64,000 bases of DNA from Ruminococcaceae bacterium UBA1734 (lineage in GTDB: Bacteria; Bacillota; Clostridia; Oscillospirales; Acutalibacteraceae): NCBI GenBank assembly GCA_002315765.1, contig DCIE01000055.1, positions 1 through 64,000 on the forward strand, read 5' to 3'. Position 1 is the stretch's first letter; the number at the start of each line of letters is the position of its first letter. The notes below the pieces were generated by a model, which worked only from the letters and a program-made list of their open reading frames with translations, was not told where the DNA came from and ran no database searches. The translations under genes were made by a program, and so were the position numbers. This document shows, in pieces, positions 1-8,167 of this stretch.

Positions 1-35
1 ACCCCAACATTTATTATAGAGCCGATATATTTTAA

Positions 36-76
36 GAAAAACAACCAAGAGATTTCTATATTACTTGGTTGTTTTC
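36..76 (-). terminator. Terminator of the XRE regulator
   Basis: An inverted repeat (GAAAAACAACCAAG at 36-49 against CTTGGTTGTTTTC at 64-76) overlaps the stop codon of the minus-strand regulator. Read on the minus strand, the hairpin ends in a T-rich run. This is a normal Rho-independent arrangement. Confidence 0.75.
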
Positions 77-279
77 TTTTGGTCTTTTTTATATTCGGCA
101 ATTTGCTCTAAGCTACAATCAAGAATTTCGCACAACTGATTTAATGTAAACGAATTTATGTTTTCGTTTTTTCGCAATCTATCTAATTGTCCCGTGCTAA
201 ATTTATACTCTTTAATAAGTTTATATTGAGAAATATTTTTATTTTTCATTGTAACCCACAGTTTATCAAATACTATCAT
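61..279 (-). CDS. Small XRE-family HTH regulator
   Basis: A 72-residue protein that is almost entirely one Cro/CI helix-turn-helix domain. The pattern is NISQYKLIKEYKFSTGQLDRLRKNENI, with the recognition helix around residues 28-38, then a LNQLCEILDCSLEQI helix and a charged tail. Such single-domain XRE proteins bind short inverted repeats as dimers. The ATG at 279 has a GGGGTG ribosome site about 5 bases upstream. The gene is divergent from the LRR surface protein. The spacer of that gene's promoter holds a GCCC/GGGC inverted repeat that could be the operator, and a minus-strand -35 (TTGTCA) would overlap it. Control of the neighbour is inferred from this layout only. Confidence 0.8.
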   Translation of the reverse strand: MIVFDKLWVTMKNKNISQYKLIKEYKFSTGQLDRLRKNENINSFTLNQLCEILDCSLEQIAEYKKDQKKTTK

Positions 280-330
280 TATTACACCCCAAATTTATCT
301 TATGTAATAATCGTATTCCATATTCTTATA

Positions 331-359
331 TTGACAATTGCCCATATACGGGCTATAAT
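331..359 (+). promoter_or_regulatory. Promoter of LRR protein with inverted repeat in spacer
   Basis: TTGACA at 331-336 and TATAAT at 354-359 are separated by exactly 17 bases, matching the sigma-A consensus at every position. The spacer carries GCCC at 340-343 and GGGC at 350-353, an inverted repeat abutting the -10 box. That position suits repression, plausibly by the divergent XRE protein. Confidence 0.8.
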
Positions 360-434
360 GTTTTTGGGACATTTTCTTTGCGAAAATATGTTGCCAGGGC
401 ATACGATTACTATTATATTTTTGGAGATGTTGTT

Positions 435-2312
435 ATGAAAAAAATACTTTCTTTCTTATTAACGTTCATTTTTATTTTTTTAGTCATTCTGTTAAGCGGT
501 ACAAACGATATAAATAATGATGCTTTTGGAATAACCGCTGAAGCAGAAGACGAGCTAGTGTTAACATTTGTATTAAACTCCGATGAAAATAGTTATGGTG
601 TTTATGACTGCGACAAAGATGCAAAAGGAACCATTACTGTTCCTGCAATGTATAAAGAGCTTCCTGTAACAAAGATAACCGATCATGCATTTTCTAATTG
701 TAAAAAAATCACAGACATTGTAATTGAATACGGTATAATAGAAATTGGGCACTACGCTTTTTATTATTGCGAGGATTTAATCAATGTTTCAATTCCTAAT
801 AGCGTTAAAAATATTGGCTATGGTGCTTTTATTAGCTGTGAGTCTTTATCCTCAATTGCAATTCCCGACAGTGTTAAAACGATAGAACATGATGCTTTTT
901 CGTGTTGTTCGGCATTAACTTCCGTTACTATCGGCAATGGTGTAACAAAAATTGGCAATAATGCATTTGGCGTAGATTCAACTTATGATAGCTATTCTGC
1001 TTGTAAGAATATTAAAAAAGTATTCATTAATGATATGGCAAAATGGTGTGAAATCGAGTTTGAAAACGAATATTCCAATCCATTATATTTTGCTAGAAAC
1101 GAGGCTTCTTTATATTTAAATAACGAACCGGTTAAAAATCTTGTTATTCCAAAAGGTGTCAAAAAGATCGAGGACTTTGCATTTATTAATTGCAAAGGCA
1201 TTAATTCCCTAACAATTCCAAACGGAGTGCGAGGTATTGGAAAATATGCGTTTTACGGCTGCAAAAACATATATGCCGTTACTCTTCCGGATTCTGTTTC
1301 GTCGATTGGAGAGAACTGTTTTCATAGTAACACAGCATTAACATGCACATGCCAATCTTCGTTTTCCGACAAATATAAAACCATTCACAACTATTCGAAA
1401 AGTTGGACCGTTGATAAAGTGACCACAGCAAAAGCCGCCGGCAGCAAATCATATCATTGCATAGACTGCGGTAAAAAAACCGGTGTAACTTCTATTCCAC
1501 GACTTGCACCTGGTAGCACAATACTCGGCAAAATTTCTAACAATGTTAAAGGAGTAAAAATCACTTGGTCAGCAGTCAACGGTGCAGACAAATATGTGAT
1601 CTATAGAAAAACAGGTTCATCAAATTGGAAATTAATAGGTACTGTTAATTCTAAAAGTTTAAATTATTTAGACACCTCGGCAAAATCAGGAACAAAGTAT
1701 TCCTATACAGTACGAGCTGTAAATCCCTCGGGCAGTGGTGGATTTAATAAAACAGGTTTGTCTATTTTGTATCTTGCTATTCCATCAAAAATTACTATTA
1801 AAAATGTAGCAAACGGAGTCAGCATAATTTGGACTAAGGTTGCTAAAGCCAAAGGATATGAGGTTTTACGAAAAACCACATCTGGTAAATGGTCAAGAGT
1901 AGCCCTAATAAAAAACCAAAGTACGGTAACAATTACCGATAAAAAAGTTAGCAATGGTTCAAAGTATATTTATACAGTAGTTCCATATAACGGAAAATAT
2001 CGCGCTGCCGAAAAAACAACCTCATCTATTATGTATCTTTCTTCGCCGAAAATAACAAAAATCAAAAGCACTCGCGACGGAATCTATCTCAGGTGGACAA
2101 AGAATAGCAAAGCCACTGGTTATATTGTTTATCGGAAAGTAGGTAACGGAAAATACAAAAAACACAGCACAATATATTGCAATTTTGTAAACGACGGTTA
2201 CGACATTGCTGTTCGAGGTAAAAAATATACATACCGTGTAATAGCATATAAAGGGACTTTCAAAAGTTCCTATGAAAACACCAAAAGTTGCACCGACAGA
2301 TATTATTATTGA
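435..2312 (+). CDS. Secreted BspA-type leucine-rich repeat protein with Fn3-like domains
   Basis: A 625-residue exported protein. Residues 1-25 are a signal sequence (MKKILSFLLTFIFIFLVILL). Residues of about 55-330 carry LRR_5/BspA repeats with the recurring pattern I..YAF..C..L..V.IP.SV..IG. A short segment follows with a CxxC (CIDCGKK), then three fibronectin-III-like domains, each opening with W(S/T)...A.GY.(V/I)YRK. BspA repeats are known from adhesins and other surface proteins of gut and oral bacteria. No LPxTG or membrane anchor is seen at the C-terminus, which ends TDRYYY, so it is probably secreted or loosely attached. The ATG at 435 is chosen because GGAG lies 8 bases upstream and the signal peptide starts there. 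An in-frame ATG at 378 has no ribosome site. Confidence 0.85.
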   Translation: MKKILSFLLTFIFIFLVILLSGTNDINNDAFGITAEAEDELVLTFVLNSDENSYGVYDCDKDAKGTITVPAMYKELPVTKITDHAFSNCKKITDIVIEYGIIEIGHYAFYYCEDLINVSIPNSVKNIGYGAFISCESLSSIAIPDSVKTIEHDAFSCCSALTSVTIGNGVTKIGNNAFGVDSTYDSYSACKNIKKVFINDMAKWCEIEFENEYSNPLYFARNEASLYLNNEPVKNLVIPKGVKKIEDFAFINCKGINSLTIPNGVRGIGKYAFYGCKNIYAVTLPDSVSSIGENCFHSNTALTCTCQSSFSDKYKTIHNYSKSWTVDKVTTAKAAGSKSYHCIDCGKKTGVTSIPRLAPGSTILGKISNNVKGVKITWSAVNGADKYVIYRKTGSSNWKLIGTVNSKSLNYLDTSAKSGTKYSYTVRAVNPSGSGGFNKTGLSILYLAIPSKITIKNVANGVSIIWTKVAKAKGYEVLRKTTSGKWSRVALIKNQSTVTITDKKVSNGSKYIYTVVPYNGKYRAAEKTTSSIMYLSSPKITKIKSTRDGIYLRWTKNSKATGYIVYRKVGNGKYKKHSTIYCNFVNDGYDIAVRGKKYTYRVIAYKGTFKSSYENTKSCTDRYYY

Positions 2313-2344
2313 AAAAGATTACTTAAGAATAAAGAAAAAATTAT

Positions 2345-2389
2345 ATACACAGAAAGCCACAGTCTTTTGGACTGTGGTTTTCTGTGTAT
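2345..2389 (+). terminator. Large hairpin after LRR gene
   Basis: ATACACAGAAAGCCACAGTC is followed by its near-perfect complement with a 5-base loop, giving about 20 pairs with one mismatch. It lies 33 bases after the LRR stop codon. No clear T-run follows, so it may act as a terminator or as an mRNA 3' end stabiliser. Confidence 0.6.
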
Positions 2390-2398
2390 GGGGATGAA

Positions 2399-2497
2399 TA
2401 GTGCGGACAGTTTTGTTTACCACACTATGATGGCTTGCGGCAAAGGGGAGTTGCCGCATTTATAAAAACCGTTCATTCTTAGGGGACAATAAGAATG
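2399..2497. repeat. Three consecutive small inverted repeats
   Basis: TAGTG/CACTA (2399-2403, 2423-2427), TGCGGCAA/TTGCCGCA (2436-2443, 2451-2458, followed by TTT) and CATTCTTA/TAAGAATG (2474-2481, 2490-2497) stand between the convergent LRR and noc genes. The middle one can serve as a terminator. The others have no obvious role. Confidence 0.5.
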
Positions 2498-2505
2498 ATT
2501 GGAAT

Positions 2506-3342
2506 TTATACAAGTTTAAGTTGCCGATAATTTTCGGTTTGAGGTTTAGGAATTCTTATTCTGTACTCAATATATTTTTCGTTTTCCGTTTTTCTTGAAT
2601 ATGCCTCAATTCCCGAAACCTGCATAGTTAAAATAAGTTTAGAAAGACTGTTGGCGAAAAGCCGTTCATCACCTATAAGCGCCTTTCTGACCGGCGGACT
2701 TTGCTCGGAGTGTTTTATGATATCTTCTTCATCGGCAACAAGTTGTCTTGCAAGTTCCTTGGCACCGCCTAAAGATAAGCAATCCTTAATAACGGCATTT
2801 AAAAACTGTTGTCTTTTTTCTTCGGGTACATAAAGGGCGAGTCGGGCAAAGCGTTGGTTAAGACCGGCTAAAAGTATTCGTTTTTTTGAAAGGGAGTCAA
2901 GCTTTAGCAGATTTAACTTTGACTGCAAATTAGAGTAGGCAATACCCAGCCTGTCTGCCGCCTCGCCTTCCTTTGTTTCGTATCTTGTAATAACCTCTTT
3001 TATGGCCTCAGCCTCTTCAAACATATTAAGATTTGTGCGCTTGGTGTTTTCGGATATGGAGATAAATGCCGCTGTTTCATCGTCTGCAACCTGCAATATG
3101 CAGGGTATTCTCCTAAGCCCTAACATCTTAGAGGCCTTTAGTCTTCTGAGTCCTGCAATAAGCTCAAAATTACCAAGCTCGTTTTTGCGAATAATAAGCG
3201 GCTCGATAACTCCGTTTACTGCAATATTATCCGCAAGATTTTTAATATCGTAATCATCGTAATATTTTCTTGCAAAGGAAATGGGACAAACAATTTCGTT
3301 GGGTTTTAAGAAAAGCAGTTTCTTTTCAAACATTTTTTTCAT
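2506..3342 (-). CDS. noc: ParB/Noc-family chromosome-binding protein
   Basis: A 278-residue ParB-family CTP-switch DNA-binding protein. The N-terminal domain shows the family boxes GLRRLKASKMLG and ENTKRTNLNMFEEAEAI, followed by a helix-turn-helix region (EGEAADRLGIAYSNLQSKLNLLKL) and a C-terminal dimerisation segment. ParB proteins organise the origin. Noc paralogues keep the division septum off the nucleoid. Noc is favoured over Spo0J because the gene lies directly downstream of rsmG, the order seen in Bacillus, and no ParA/Soj gene is next to it. The start at 3342 has GAGG about 8 bases upstream. A longer frame reaching 3585 runs back into rsmG and lacks a ribosome site. ParB versus Noc cannot be settled from sequence alone. 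Confidence 0.8.
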   Translation of the reverse strand: MKKMFEKKLLFLKPNEIVCPISFARKYYDDYDIKNLADNIAVNGVIEPLIIRKNELGNFELIAGLRRLKASKMLGLRRIPCILQVADDETAAFISISENTKRTNLNMFEEAEAIKEVITRYETKEGEAADRLGIAYSNLQSKLNLLKLDSLSKKRILLAGLNQRFARLALYVPEEKRQQFLNAVIKDCLSLGGAKELARQLVADEEDIIKHSEQSPPVRKALIGDERLFANSLSKLILTMQVSGIEAYSRKTENEKYIEYRIRIPKPQTENYRQLKLV

Positions 3343-3439
3343 TTGCCTTACCTCGTTGATTTCTTTAATCCGATTATGAAACAAAATTATAGAAAAGTAA
3401 AGTCTTTTCGGTTGACAAAAAAGTCTATAAAATAAAGAA

Positions 3440-3465
3440 AAGTGCCTTTTTAAAGGGCACTTTTT
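3440..3465 (-). terminator. Hairpin overlapping the rsmG stop codon
   Basis: AAGTGCC/GGCACTT with an A/T-rich loop overlaps the last codons of rsmG. On the minus strand it is followed by TTCTTTATTTT. It probably weakens or ends transcription before noc. Confidence 0.55.
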
Positions 3466-4166
3466 GCTATCTTTCCGCCTATTCTCGGATATTTTGTCGG
3501 AGTTTGCGAAATCTTTTTTGAAATAATAAAGGTTCGTTGTTCTTCGCCCGTTAATGTTTCGCATATAATAGTAGGTTTTTCGCATCCTAAAAGCTTATAG
3601 GCGTTTTGGGCTGATTCGGCTTCTTCCTTGCCCGAAGCACCCTTCATAGCAACAAACTTTCCTCCCACCTTTACAAAAGGCACACAGTATTCGCAAAGCA
3701 CGGGAAGATTTGCTACGGCTCGGGCACAGGCAATATGGAATTTTTCTCGGTAAAGGGGATTTTTACCTGCATCTTCGGCTCTTAAATGAAGGCAGGAAGC
3801 GGTAAGTCCTATTTCTTCAAGCACCGCATTTAAAAAAGTAAGGCGTTTATTAAGTCCGTCAAGTAAGGTAAGGTCTATGTCCGGTCTTGCGATTTTAAGC
3901 ACAAGGCCGGGAAATCCGGCTCCCGTTCCCACATCTATTAGTTTTGCGTTTTTTTCCACATTTGTCGCCTTAAAAAACAGCAAACAATCATAAAAATGCT
4001 TGTATAAAACATCGCAAGGCTCGGTAATAGCCGTTAAATTCATTTTTTCGTTCCAGGAAAGAAGTAAATTACCGTAGGTATTTAATCTATCAAGCGCCGT
4101 TTGGTCAAGACTTATTCCGAAGTCTTGGCAAAGCGGAACTAATTTTTCAGTATTAAAATCAATCAT
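3450..4166 (-). CDS. rsmG: 16S rRNA m7G527 methyltransferase RsmG
   Basis: A 238-residue SAM-dependent methyltransferase that methylates N7 of G527 in 16S rRNA. The SAM-binding glycine loop IDVGTGAGFPGLVLKI is near residues 70-86. It is followed by DGLNKRLTFLNAVLEEIGL and the ARAVANLPVLCEY segment typical of GidB. Length fits the family. The gene is two bases downstream of mnmA and in the same operon. It precedes noc, the conserved rsmG-noc order. Confidence 0.93.
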   Translation of the reverse strand: MIDFNTEKLVPLCQDFGISLDQTALDRLNTYGNLLLSWNEKMNLTAITEPCDVLYKHFYDCLLFFKATNVEKNAKLIDVGTGAGFPGLVLKIARPDIDLTLLDGLNKRLTFLNAVLEEIGLTASCLHLRAEDAGKNPLYREKFHIACARAVANLPVLCEYCVPFVKVGGKFVAMKGASGKEEAESAQNAYKLLGCEKPTIICETLTGEEQRTFIISKKISQTPTKYPRIGGKIAKSAL

Positions 4167-4168
4167 TT

Positions 4169-5194
4169 CTAAAACCCTTCTTCAATTATTCCGCCGCCGA
4201 CAACCGTATCACCGTCATAAAACACTGCCGATTGTCCCAAAGCCGGGGCTCTTTGCGGTGAAGAAAACTCAATAACGGCAGTGGTTTCGGAGGTAGGATG
4301 AATAACGGCAGGTTGCTCGGTATGGCGGTAACGAAGCTTTGCCTTTACTTTTATATCCGACTCCAATTTATCAAAGGGAATGTAATTTGTACCGCTTAAT
4401 TTTACAAATTTACAGAAAAGCCCTTCTTCGTCTCCCAGTACAACACGGTTGGTTTTCACATCTTTGCTGATAACAAAGGCAGGTTTTCCGAGGGCAATTC
4501 CAAGTCCCTTTCGCTGACCTATCGTATAATGAATAAGACCGTTGTGTTTTCCTAAAATATTACCCTGTATATCGGTAAAATCTCCCGAAGCTGACTTAAT
4601 CCCCAATGTTTCCTCTATGAATTTAGCATAATCTCCGTCAGGGACAAAGCAAATATCCTGACTGTCTTTTTTTCTTGCGTTAATAAGTCCCGACTCAAGC
4701 GCCAATTCTCTTGCCTCGGTTTTTGAGAGTTCTCCCAAAGGAAAAATTGTATGAGAAAGCTGATGTTGAGTAAGTCCGTACAATACATAGGTTTGGTCTT
4801 TTGATAAATCGGTAGGCTTGTTTATTAAAAACCTTTCTCCGCTTTTAACAATCTTGGCATAATGCCCGGTTGCTATCATTTCGCCGCCGTTATCAAGCAC
4901 ATCAAGAAGCATAGCTCCGAATTTAATCTTTTCATTGCAAACAATACAAGGGTTCGGCGTTCTGCCCTTTAAATATTCGGTAATAAAATTTTCAATCACG
5001 GTATTTCTGAAAAGTTCGCTTAAATCCAAAACTCGGTGGGATATTCCTATTTTTTCGCATACCTTTTTTGCATCCTTATCCTCATCACCGAAAAGCTTAA
5101 GGGTAAGTCCCGAAACCGAAAACCCCATATTTTTAAGCAGTATTGCCGATGCGGAGGAGTCCACGCCGCCACTCATTCCAAGTGTTACATTCAT
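4169..5194 (-). CDS. mnmA: tRNA 2-thiouridylase MnmA
   Basis: A 341-residue enzyme that makes 2-thiouridine at U34 of tRNA Lys/Glu/Gln, using sulfur relayed from a cysteine desulfurase. The PP-loop SGGVDSS is at residues 8-14. The first catalytic cysteine lies in NPCIVCNEKIKFG near residue 100, and the second in QDICFVPDGDY near residue 195. GQRKGLGIALGKP and a C-terminal beta-barrel follow. It sits 8 bases after ygiQ and 2 before rsmG, so a three-gene minus-strand unit is likely. Confidence 0.95.
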   Translation of the reverse strand: MNVTLGMSGGVDSSASAILLKNMGFSVSGLTLKLFGDEDKDAKKVCEKIGISHRVLDLSELFRNTVIENFITEYLKGRTPNPCIVCNEKIKFGAMLLDVLDNGGEMIATGHYAKIVKSGERFLINKPTDLSKDQTYVLYGLTQHQLSHTIFPLGELSKTEARELALESGLINARKKDSQDICFVPDGDYAKFIEETLGIKSASGDFTDIQGNILGKHNGLIHYTIGQRKGLGIALGKPAFVISKDVKTNRVVLGDEEGLFCKFVKLSGTNYIPFDKLESDIKVKAKLRYRHTEQPAVIHPTSETTAVIEFSSPQRAPALGQSAVFYDGDTVVGGGIIEEGF

Positions 5195-5202
5195 TGTTAT
5201 AC

Positions 5203-7089
5203 CTACTTTTTCTTTGGTTTATGAATATTTCTGATGGTTTTTTTCTTCTTTTGAGGCTTTTTGGTGTCTTTCGTATTTGAAGAAAAAGATGTTTTGTCAG
5301 GTGCCACAAGACAGTTTTTTCCCGTTCCTATCAGGTCGGTTCTTCCGGCTTTTTTAAGAGCCTCCAAAACAAACTTCCTGTTTTCGGGGCGATAATATTG
5401 CAAAAGGGCTCTTTGCTGAGCCTTTTCTTCAGGCGTTCTCGGCACATATACCTTTTCCATAGTATATGGATCAAGACCGGTGTAAAACATACAGGTTGAA
5501 ACGGTACCCGGCGTGGGGTAAAAATCCTGCACCTGCTCGGGATGAAGCCCTTCTTTTTTAAGAAACAGGGATAACTCAATGGCATCCTTAATGCCGCTTC
5601 CCGGGTGGGAGGACATAAGATATGGAACTAAATACTGTTTTTTGCCGATTTCCTCGGTCTTTTTATAGAATTTCCTCTTAAATTCCTCATAAACCTTGGC
5701 ACCTGGTTTTCCCATTCGCCTTAAAACATTATCCGAAATATGCTCGGGGGCAACCTTTAACTGTCCGCTTATATGATGCTCTACCAGTTCATCAAAAAAC
5801 TCCTCGTTTTTATCCGCAACAAGATAATCAAAACGAATTCCCGAACGTATAAAAACCTTTTTAACCTTTGGAAGTTCCCTTATTTTCCTTAGCAACTCCA
5901 AATAATCGGTATGGTCAACCTTAAGAGCAGGGCAAATTTTCGGTGCCAAACATTTTCTGTCGGGACAAAGTCCGCTTTTTGCCTGTTTTTCACAAGAGGG
6001 GAAGCGGAAATTTGCGGTAGGACCGCCGATATCGTGTATATAGCCTTTAAAATCTTCCATTTTAGTTATGGCTTTCGCTTCGTTTAGTACCGATTCATGG
6101 CTTCTTGAAGTGATTTCTCTGCCCTGATGATAGGCAATAGCGCAAAAATTACAAGCGCCGAAACAACCGCGGTTATGAATAACCGAGAACTTCACTTCTT
6201 CAATTCCCGGGACTCCGCCTAAAGCCTTGTATGATGGGTGATAATCTCGCATAAAAGGCAGGGAATAAACCTCGTCCATTTCTTGGGTTGTAAGTGGCTT
6301 TGTGGGAGGATTTTGCACTATAATTTTATCGCCGTGGCGCTGAATTACCCTTTTTCCCCTGACAGCATCGTGCTGTTGCTGTTGAATTTTGCAAGAAACC
6401 GCATACTGTTCCTTGCCTTTTGGGCTGTTCTCGCTTACCGCCTCAAAGGAGGGACATTCCTTTGAGCTTCCCGGCACATAATCATTGACATTTTCGGCAT
6501 AACAAGTTCCCAAAACATCCTTTAAATCCCTGATGTTTTCTCCACCATTTAACCTATCGGCAATTTCTACAATATGCTTTTCTCCCATACCGTACATTAA
6601 TAAATCGGCAGTGGAGTCGATTAAAATTGATGGCTTCACCTTGTCCTGCCAATAGTCGTAGTGGGCAAATCTTCTAAGAGATGCCTCTATTCCGCCGATG
6701 GCAATAGGTACATCGCCGTAAATTCTTCTAAGAGTTTTGCAATAAACCGTAACAGCACGGTCAGGTCGTTTTCCTGCCCTACCGCCGGGAGTATAGGCGT
6801 CATCACTTCTTTTCTTTTTTGCGGCGGTATAATGAGCCACCATAGAGTCAATATTACCGCTGTTTACAAGAAAACAAAGCCGTGGCACTCCGAAACTTTT
6901 GAAATCGTTATCGGTTTGAGGTTGGGAAATAATACAAACCTTGTAGCCTTTGCTTTCGAGCACTCTTGAAATAATAGCGGTGCCGAAGCTGGGGTGGTCA
7001 ACATAGGCGTCTCCCGTAACAATAACAAAATCGGGGCGACTCCAACCGTAATTCTCCATTTTTTCAACTGTAATCGGTAAAAACGGCAT
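5203..7089 (-). CDS. YgiQ-family radical SAM protein
   Basis: A 628-residue member of the YgiQ/UPF0313 radical SAM family. The 4Fe-4S binding CxxxCxxC is C309-F-G-A-C313-N-F-C316. An N-terminal domain of about 290 residues and the [19 protein letters not shown] segments are characteristic. The C-terminus is a short Lys-rich tail ([19 protein letters not shown]). The substrate of this family is not established. The ATG at 7089 has an AGGTGG ribosome site. It is the first gene of the unit with mnmA and rsmG and is divergent from the spoIVFB-like pair. Confidence 0.9.
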   Translation of the reverse strand: MPFLPITVEKMENYGWSRPDFVIVTGDAYVDHPSFGTAIISRVLESKGYKVCIISQPQTDNDFKSFGVPRLCFLVNSGNIDSMVAHYTAAKKKRSDDAYTPGGRAGKRPDRAVTVYCKTLRRIYGDVPIAIGGIEASLRRFAHYDYWQDKVKPSILIDSTADLLMYGMGEKHIVEIADRLNGGENIRDLKDVLGTCYAENVNDYVPGSSKECPSFEAVSENSPKGKEQYAVSCKIQQQQHDAVRGKRVIQRHGDKIIVQNPPTKPLTTQEMDEVYSLPFMRDYHPSYKALGGVPGIEEVKFSVIHNRGCFGACNFCAIAYHQGREITSRSHESVLNEAKAITKMEDFKGYIHDIGGPTANFRFPSCEKQAKSGLCPDRKCLAPKICPALKVDHTDYLELLRKIRELPKVKKVFIRSGIRFDYLVADKNEEFFDELVEHHISGQLKVAPEHISDNVLRRMGKPGAKVYEEFKRKFYKKTEEIGKKQYLVPYLMSSHPGSGIKDAIELSLFLKKEGLHPEQVQDFYPTPGTVSTCMFYTGLDPYTMEKVYVPRTPEEKAQQRALLQYYRPENRKFVLEALKKAGRTDLIGTGKNCLVAPDKTSFSSNTKDTKKPQKKKKTIRNIHKPKKK

Positions 7090-7245
7090 ACTTTCCCACC
7101 TTTCATAAATATACTGTATTATAACATAATATTTAATTACTTACAATAGAAAGGAAAAAGTTTGAAAGATAAATCTTTAAAACTTTAAAGATTATATCGC
7201 ACCGTTTTTCTCGCCTCTTACGAGGCAACCGAAAAATATGGCATT

Positions 7246-7309
7246 TTATGACCATTCCTTTCATTGGTCATTTGTGCCTGAAAGCGAAAGCGGAAAGGAA
7301 TGGTCATAA
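7246..7309 (+). repeat. Long hairpin covering the ribosome site of the SpoIVFB partner gene
   Basis: ATGACCATTCCTTTC (7248-7262) and GAAAGGAATGGTCAT (7293-7307) are perfectly complementary. The pairing extends to about 17 bp around a 30-base loop. The 3' arm contains the AAAGGA ribosome-binding sequence of the next gene, so folding would block translation. A second small hairpin (GCCTC/GAGGC at 7213-7226) precedes it. Confidence 0.7.
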
Positions 7310-7311
7310 TT

Positions 7312-7515
7312 ATGAAAGACTCCGAGAAGATACAAAACTCCTTTTGGGTACGATGTATAGAAACACAATTTATTGCTATGATTGTTATCGTCATTTCGGT
7401 GGTTGTAATAAGATTTTGTTTTCCTAAAACCTTTGTCCGATTATCCAAATGGTACAACAAAAACATTTTAGACGAAACAAAAATAAGCGAAGTAATAAGG
7501 GAGGAAGGCAAATGA
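7312..7515 (+). CDS. Small single-pass membrane protein, possible SpoIVFA-like partner
   Basis: A 67-residue protein with one transmembrane segment (about residues 19-38, FIAMIVIVISVVVIRFCF) and a WYNKNILDETKISEVI tail. The tail resembles the juxtamembrane region of clostridial SpoIVFA/M23 proteins, but the LytM peptidase domain is absent. Its stop codon overlaps the ATG of the site-2 protease gene (ATGA), which indicates translational coupling and a shared function. The start is uncertain. ATG 7312 has AAAGGA 12 bases upstream inside a strong hairpin. ATG 7300 has no spacing from it. Confidence 0.65.
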   Translation: MKDSEKIQNSFWVRCIETQFIAMIVIVISVVVIRFCFPKTFVRLSKWYNKNILDETKISEVIREEGK

Positions 7516-8105
7516 GGTTTAAGTTTTTCGGGATAGAAATATATATATCTTTTTTATTTGTTGCCATAATTTGCCTTGCTATTGCTACCGACAGAACAGG
7601 GCTTTGTTTGCCTACATTTTTTGCCGTTCTTCTCCACGAAAGCGGTCATTTAATTGCCATGTGGATATGCGACTGTCAGCCCCGTTCCGTAAAACTTGTT
7701 CCCGCAAGTGTGAGCATCACAAGAAAATTCCCCTTAAAGCCCTATAAGGAGGGGATAATTGCCATAGCGGGACCTATTGTAAATATTCTGATGTTTTTTT
7801 CACTGTATATTAATTACAAATTTTCGGGGTTTCAGTCGTCTTTAGACGGGGCGCTTATTAATCTGTTGGTGGGGCTTTTTAATCTATTGCCGGTTTGCGG
7901 ACTTGACGGGGGAACCATACTTTCTTTGATGCTTGAGAAATTTGTTTCGTTCCAAAAAGCACAAAGTATTGTAAAAATTATAACCGTTGTTTCGGCCCTT
8001 GCTTTTCTTTGCCTTGGAATAACCTTGCTAATAAACGGCAAAAATAATATATCGGTGCTTGTTTTGGCACTTTACCTTCTTCTATCTGCATTTATTAAGC
8101 AATAG
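7512..8105 (+). CDS. spoIVFB: SpoIVFB-like site-2 protease (M50)
   Basis: A 197-residue intramembrane zinc metalloprotease. HESGH at residues 42-46 is the HExxH zinc site. The second ligand lies in NLLPVCGLDGG. Five or six hydrophobic segments fit an S2P fold without a PDZ domain. In Bacillus, SpoIVFB cleaves pro-sigma-K in the mother cell and is held inactive by SpoIVFA. The small membrane protein coupled just upstream is a candidate partner here. The ATG at 7512 has GGAGG 7 bases upstream. The pro-sigma-K role is inferred from family and size. Confidence 0.8.
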   Translation: MRFKFFGIEIYISFLFVAIICLAIATDRTGLCLPTFFAVLLHESGHLIAMWICDCQPRSVKLVPASVSITRKFPLKPYKEGIIAIAGPIVNILMFFSLYINYKFSGFQSSLDGALINLLVGLFNLLPVCGLDGGTILSLMLEKFVSFQKAQSIVKIITVVSALAFLCLGITLLINGKNNISVLVLALYLLLSAFIKQ

Positions 8106-8112
8106 GATTTTC

Positions 8113-8141
8113 TTGTAAATTTTGATATTATATGGTAAAAT
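8113..8141 (+). promoter_or_regulatory. Promoter of glycosyltransferase pair
   Basis: TTGTAA at 8113-8118 and TAAAAT at 8136-8141 are 17 bases apart, with TGG just before the -10 box. The predicted start near 8148 lies ahead of the AAGGAG site of the GTG-initiated gene. Confidence 0.6.
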
Positions 8142-8167
8142 CATATATTGGGAAGGAGTGTGGTTTT

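Noticed and set aside
3343..3585. 81-residue N-terminal extension of the noc/parB frame
   Set aside because: It overlaps the rsmG 3' end in another frame and reads through the hairpin. A GAGG site and the family N-terminus point to 3342.
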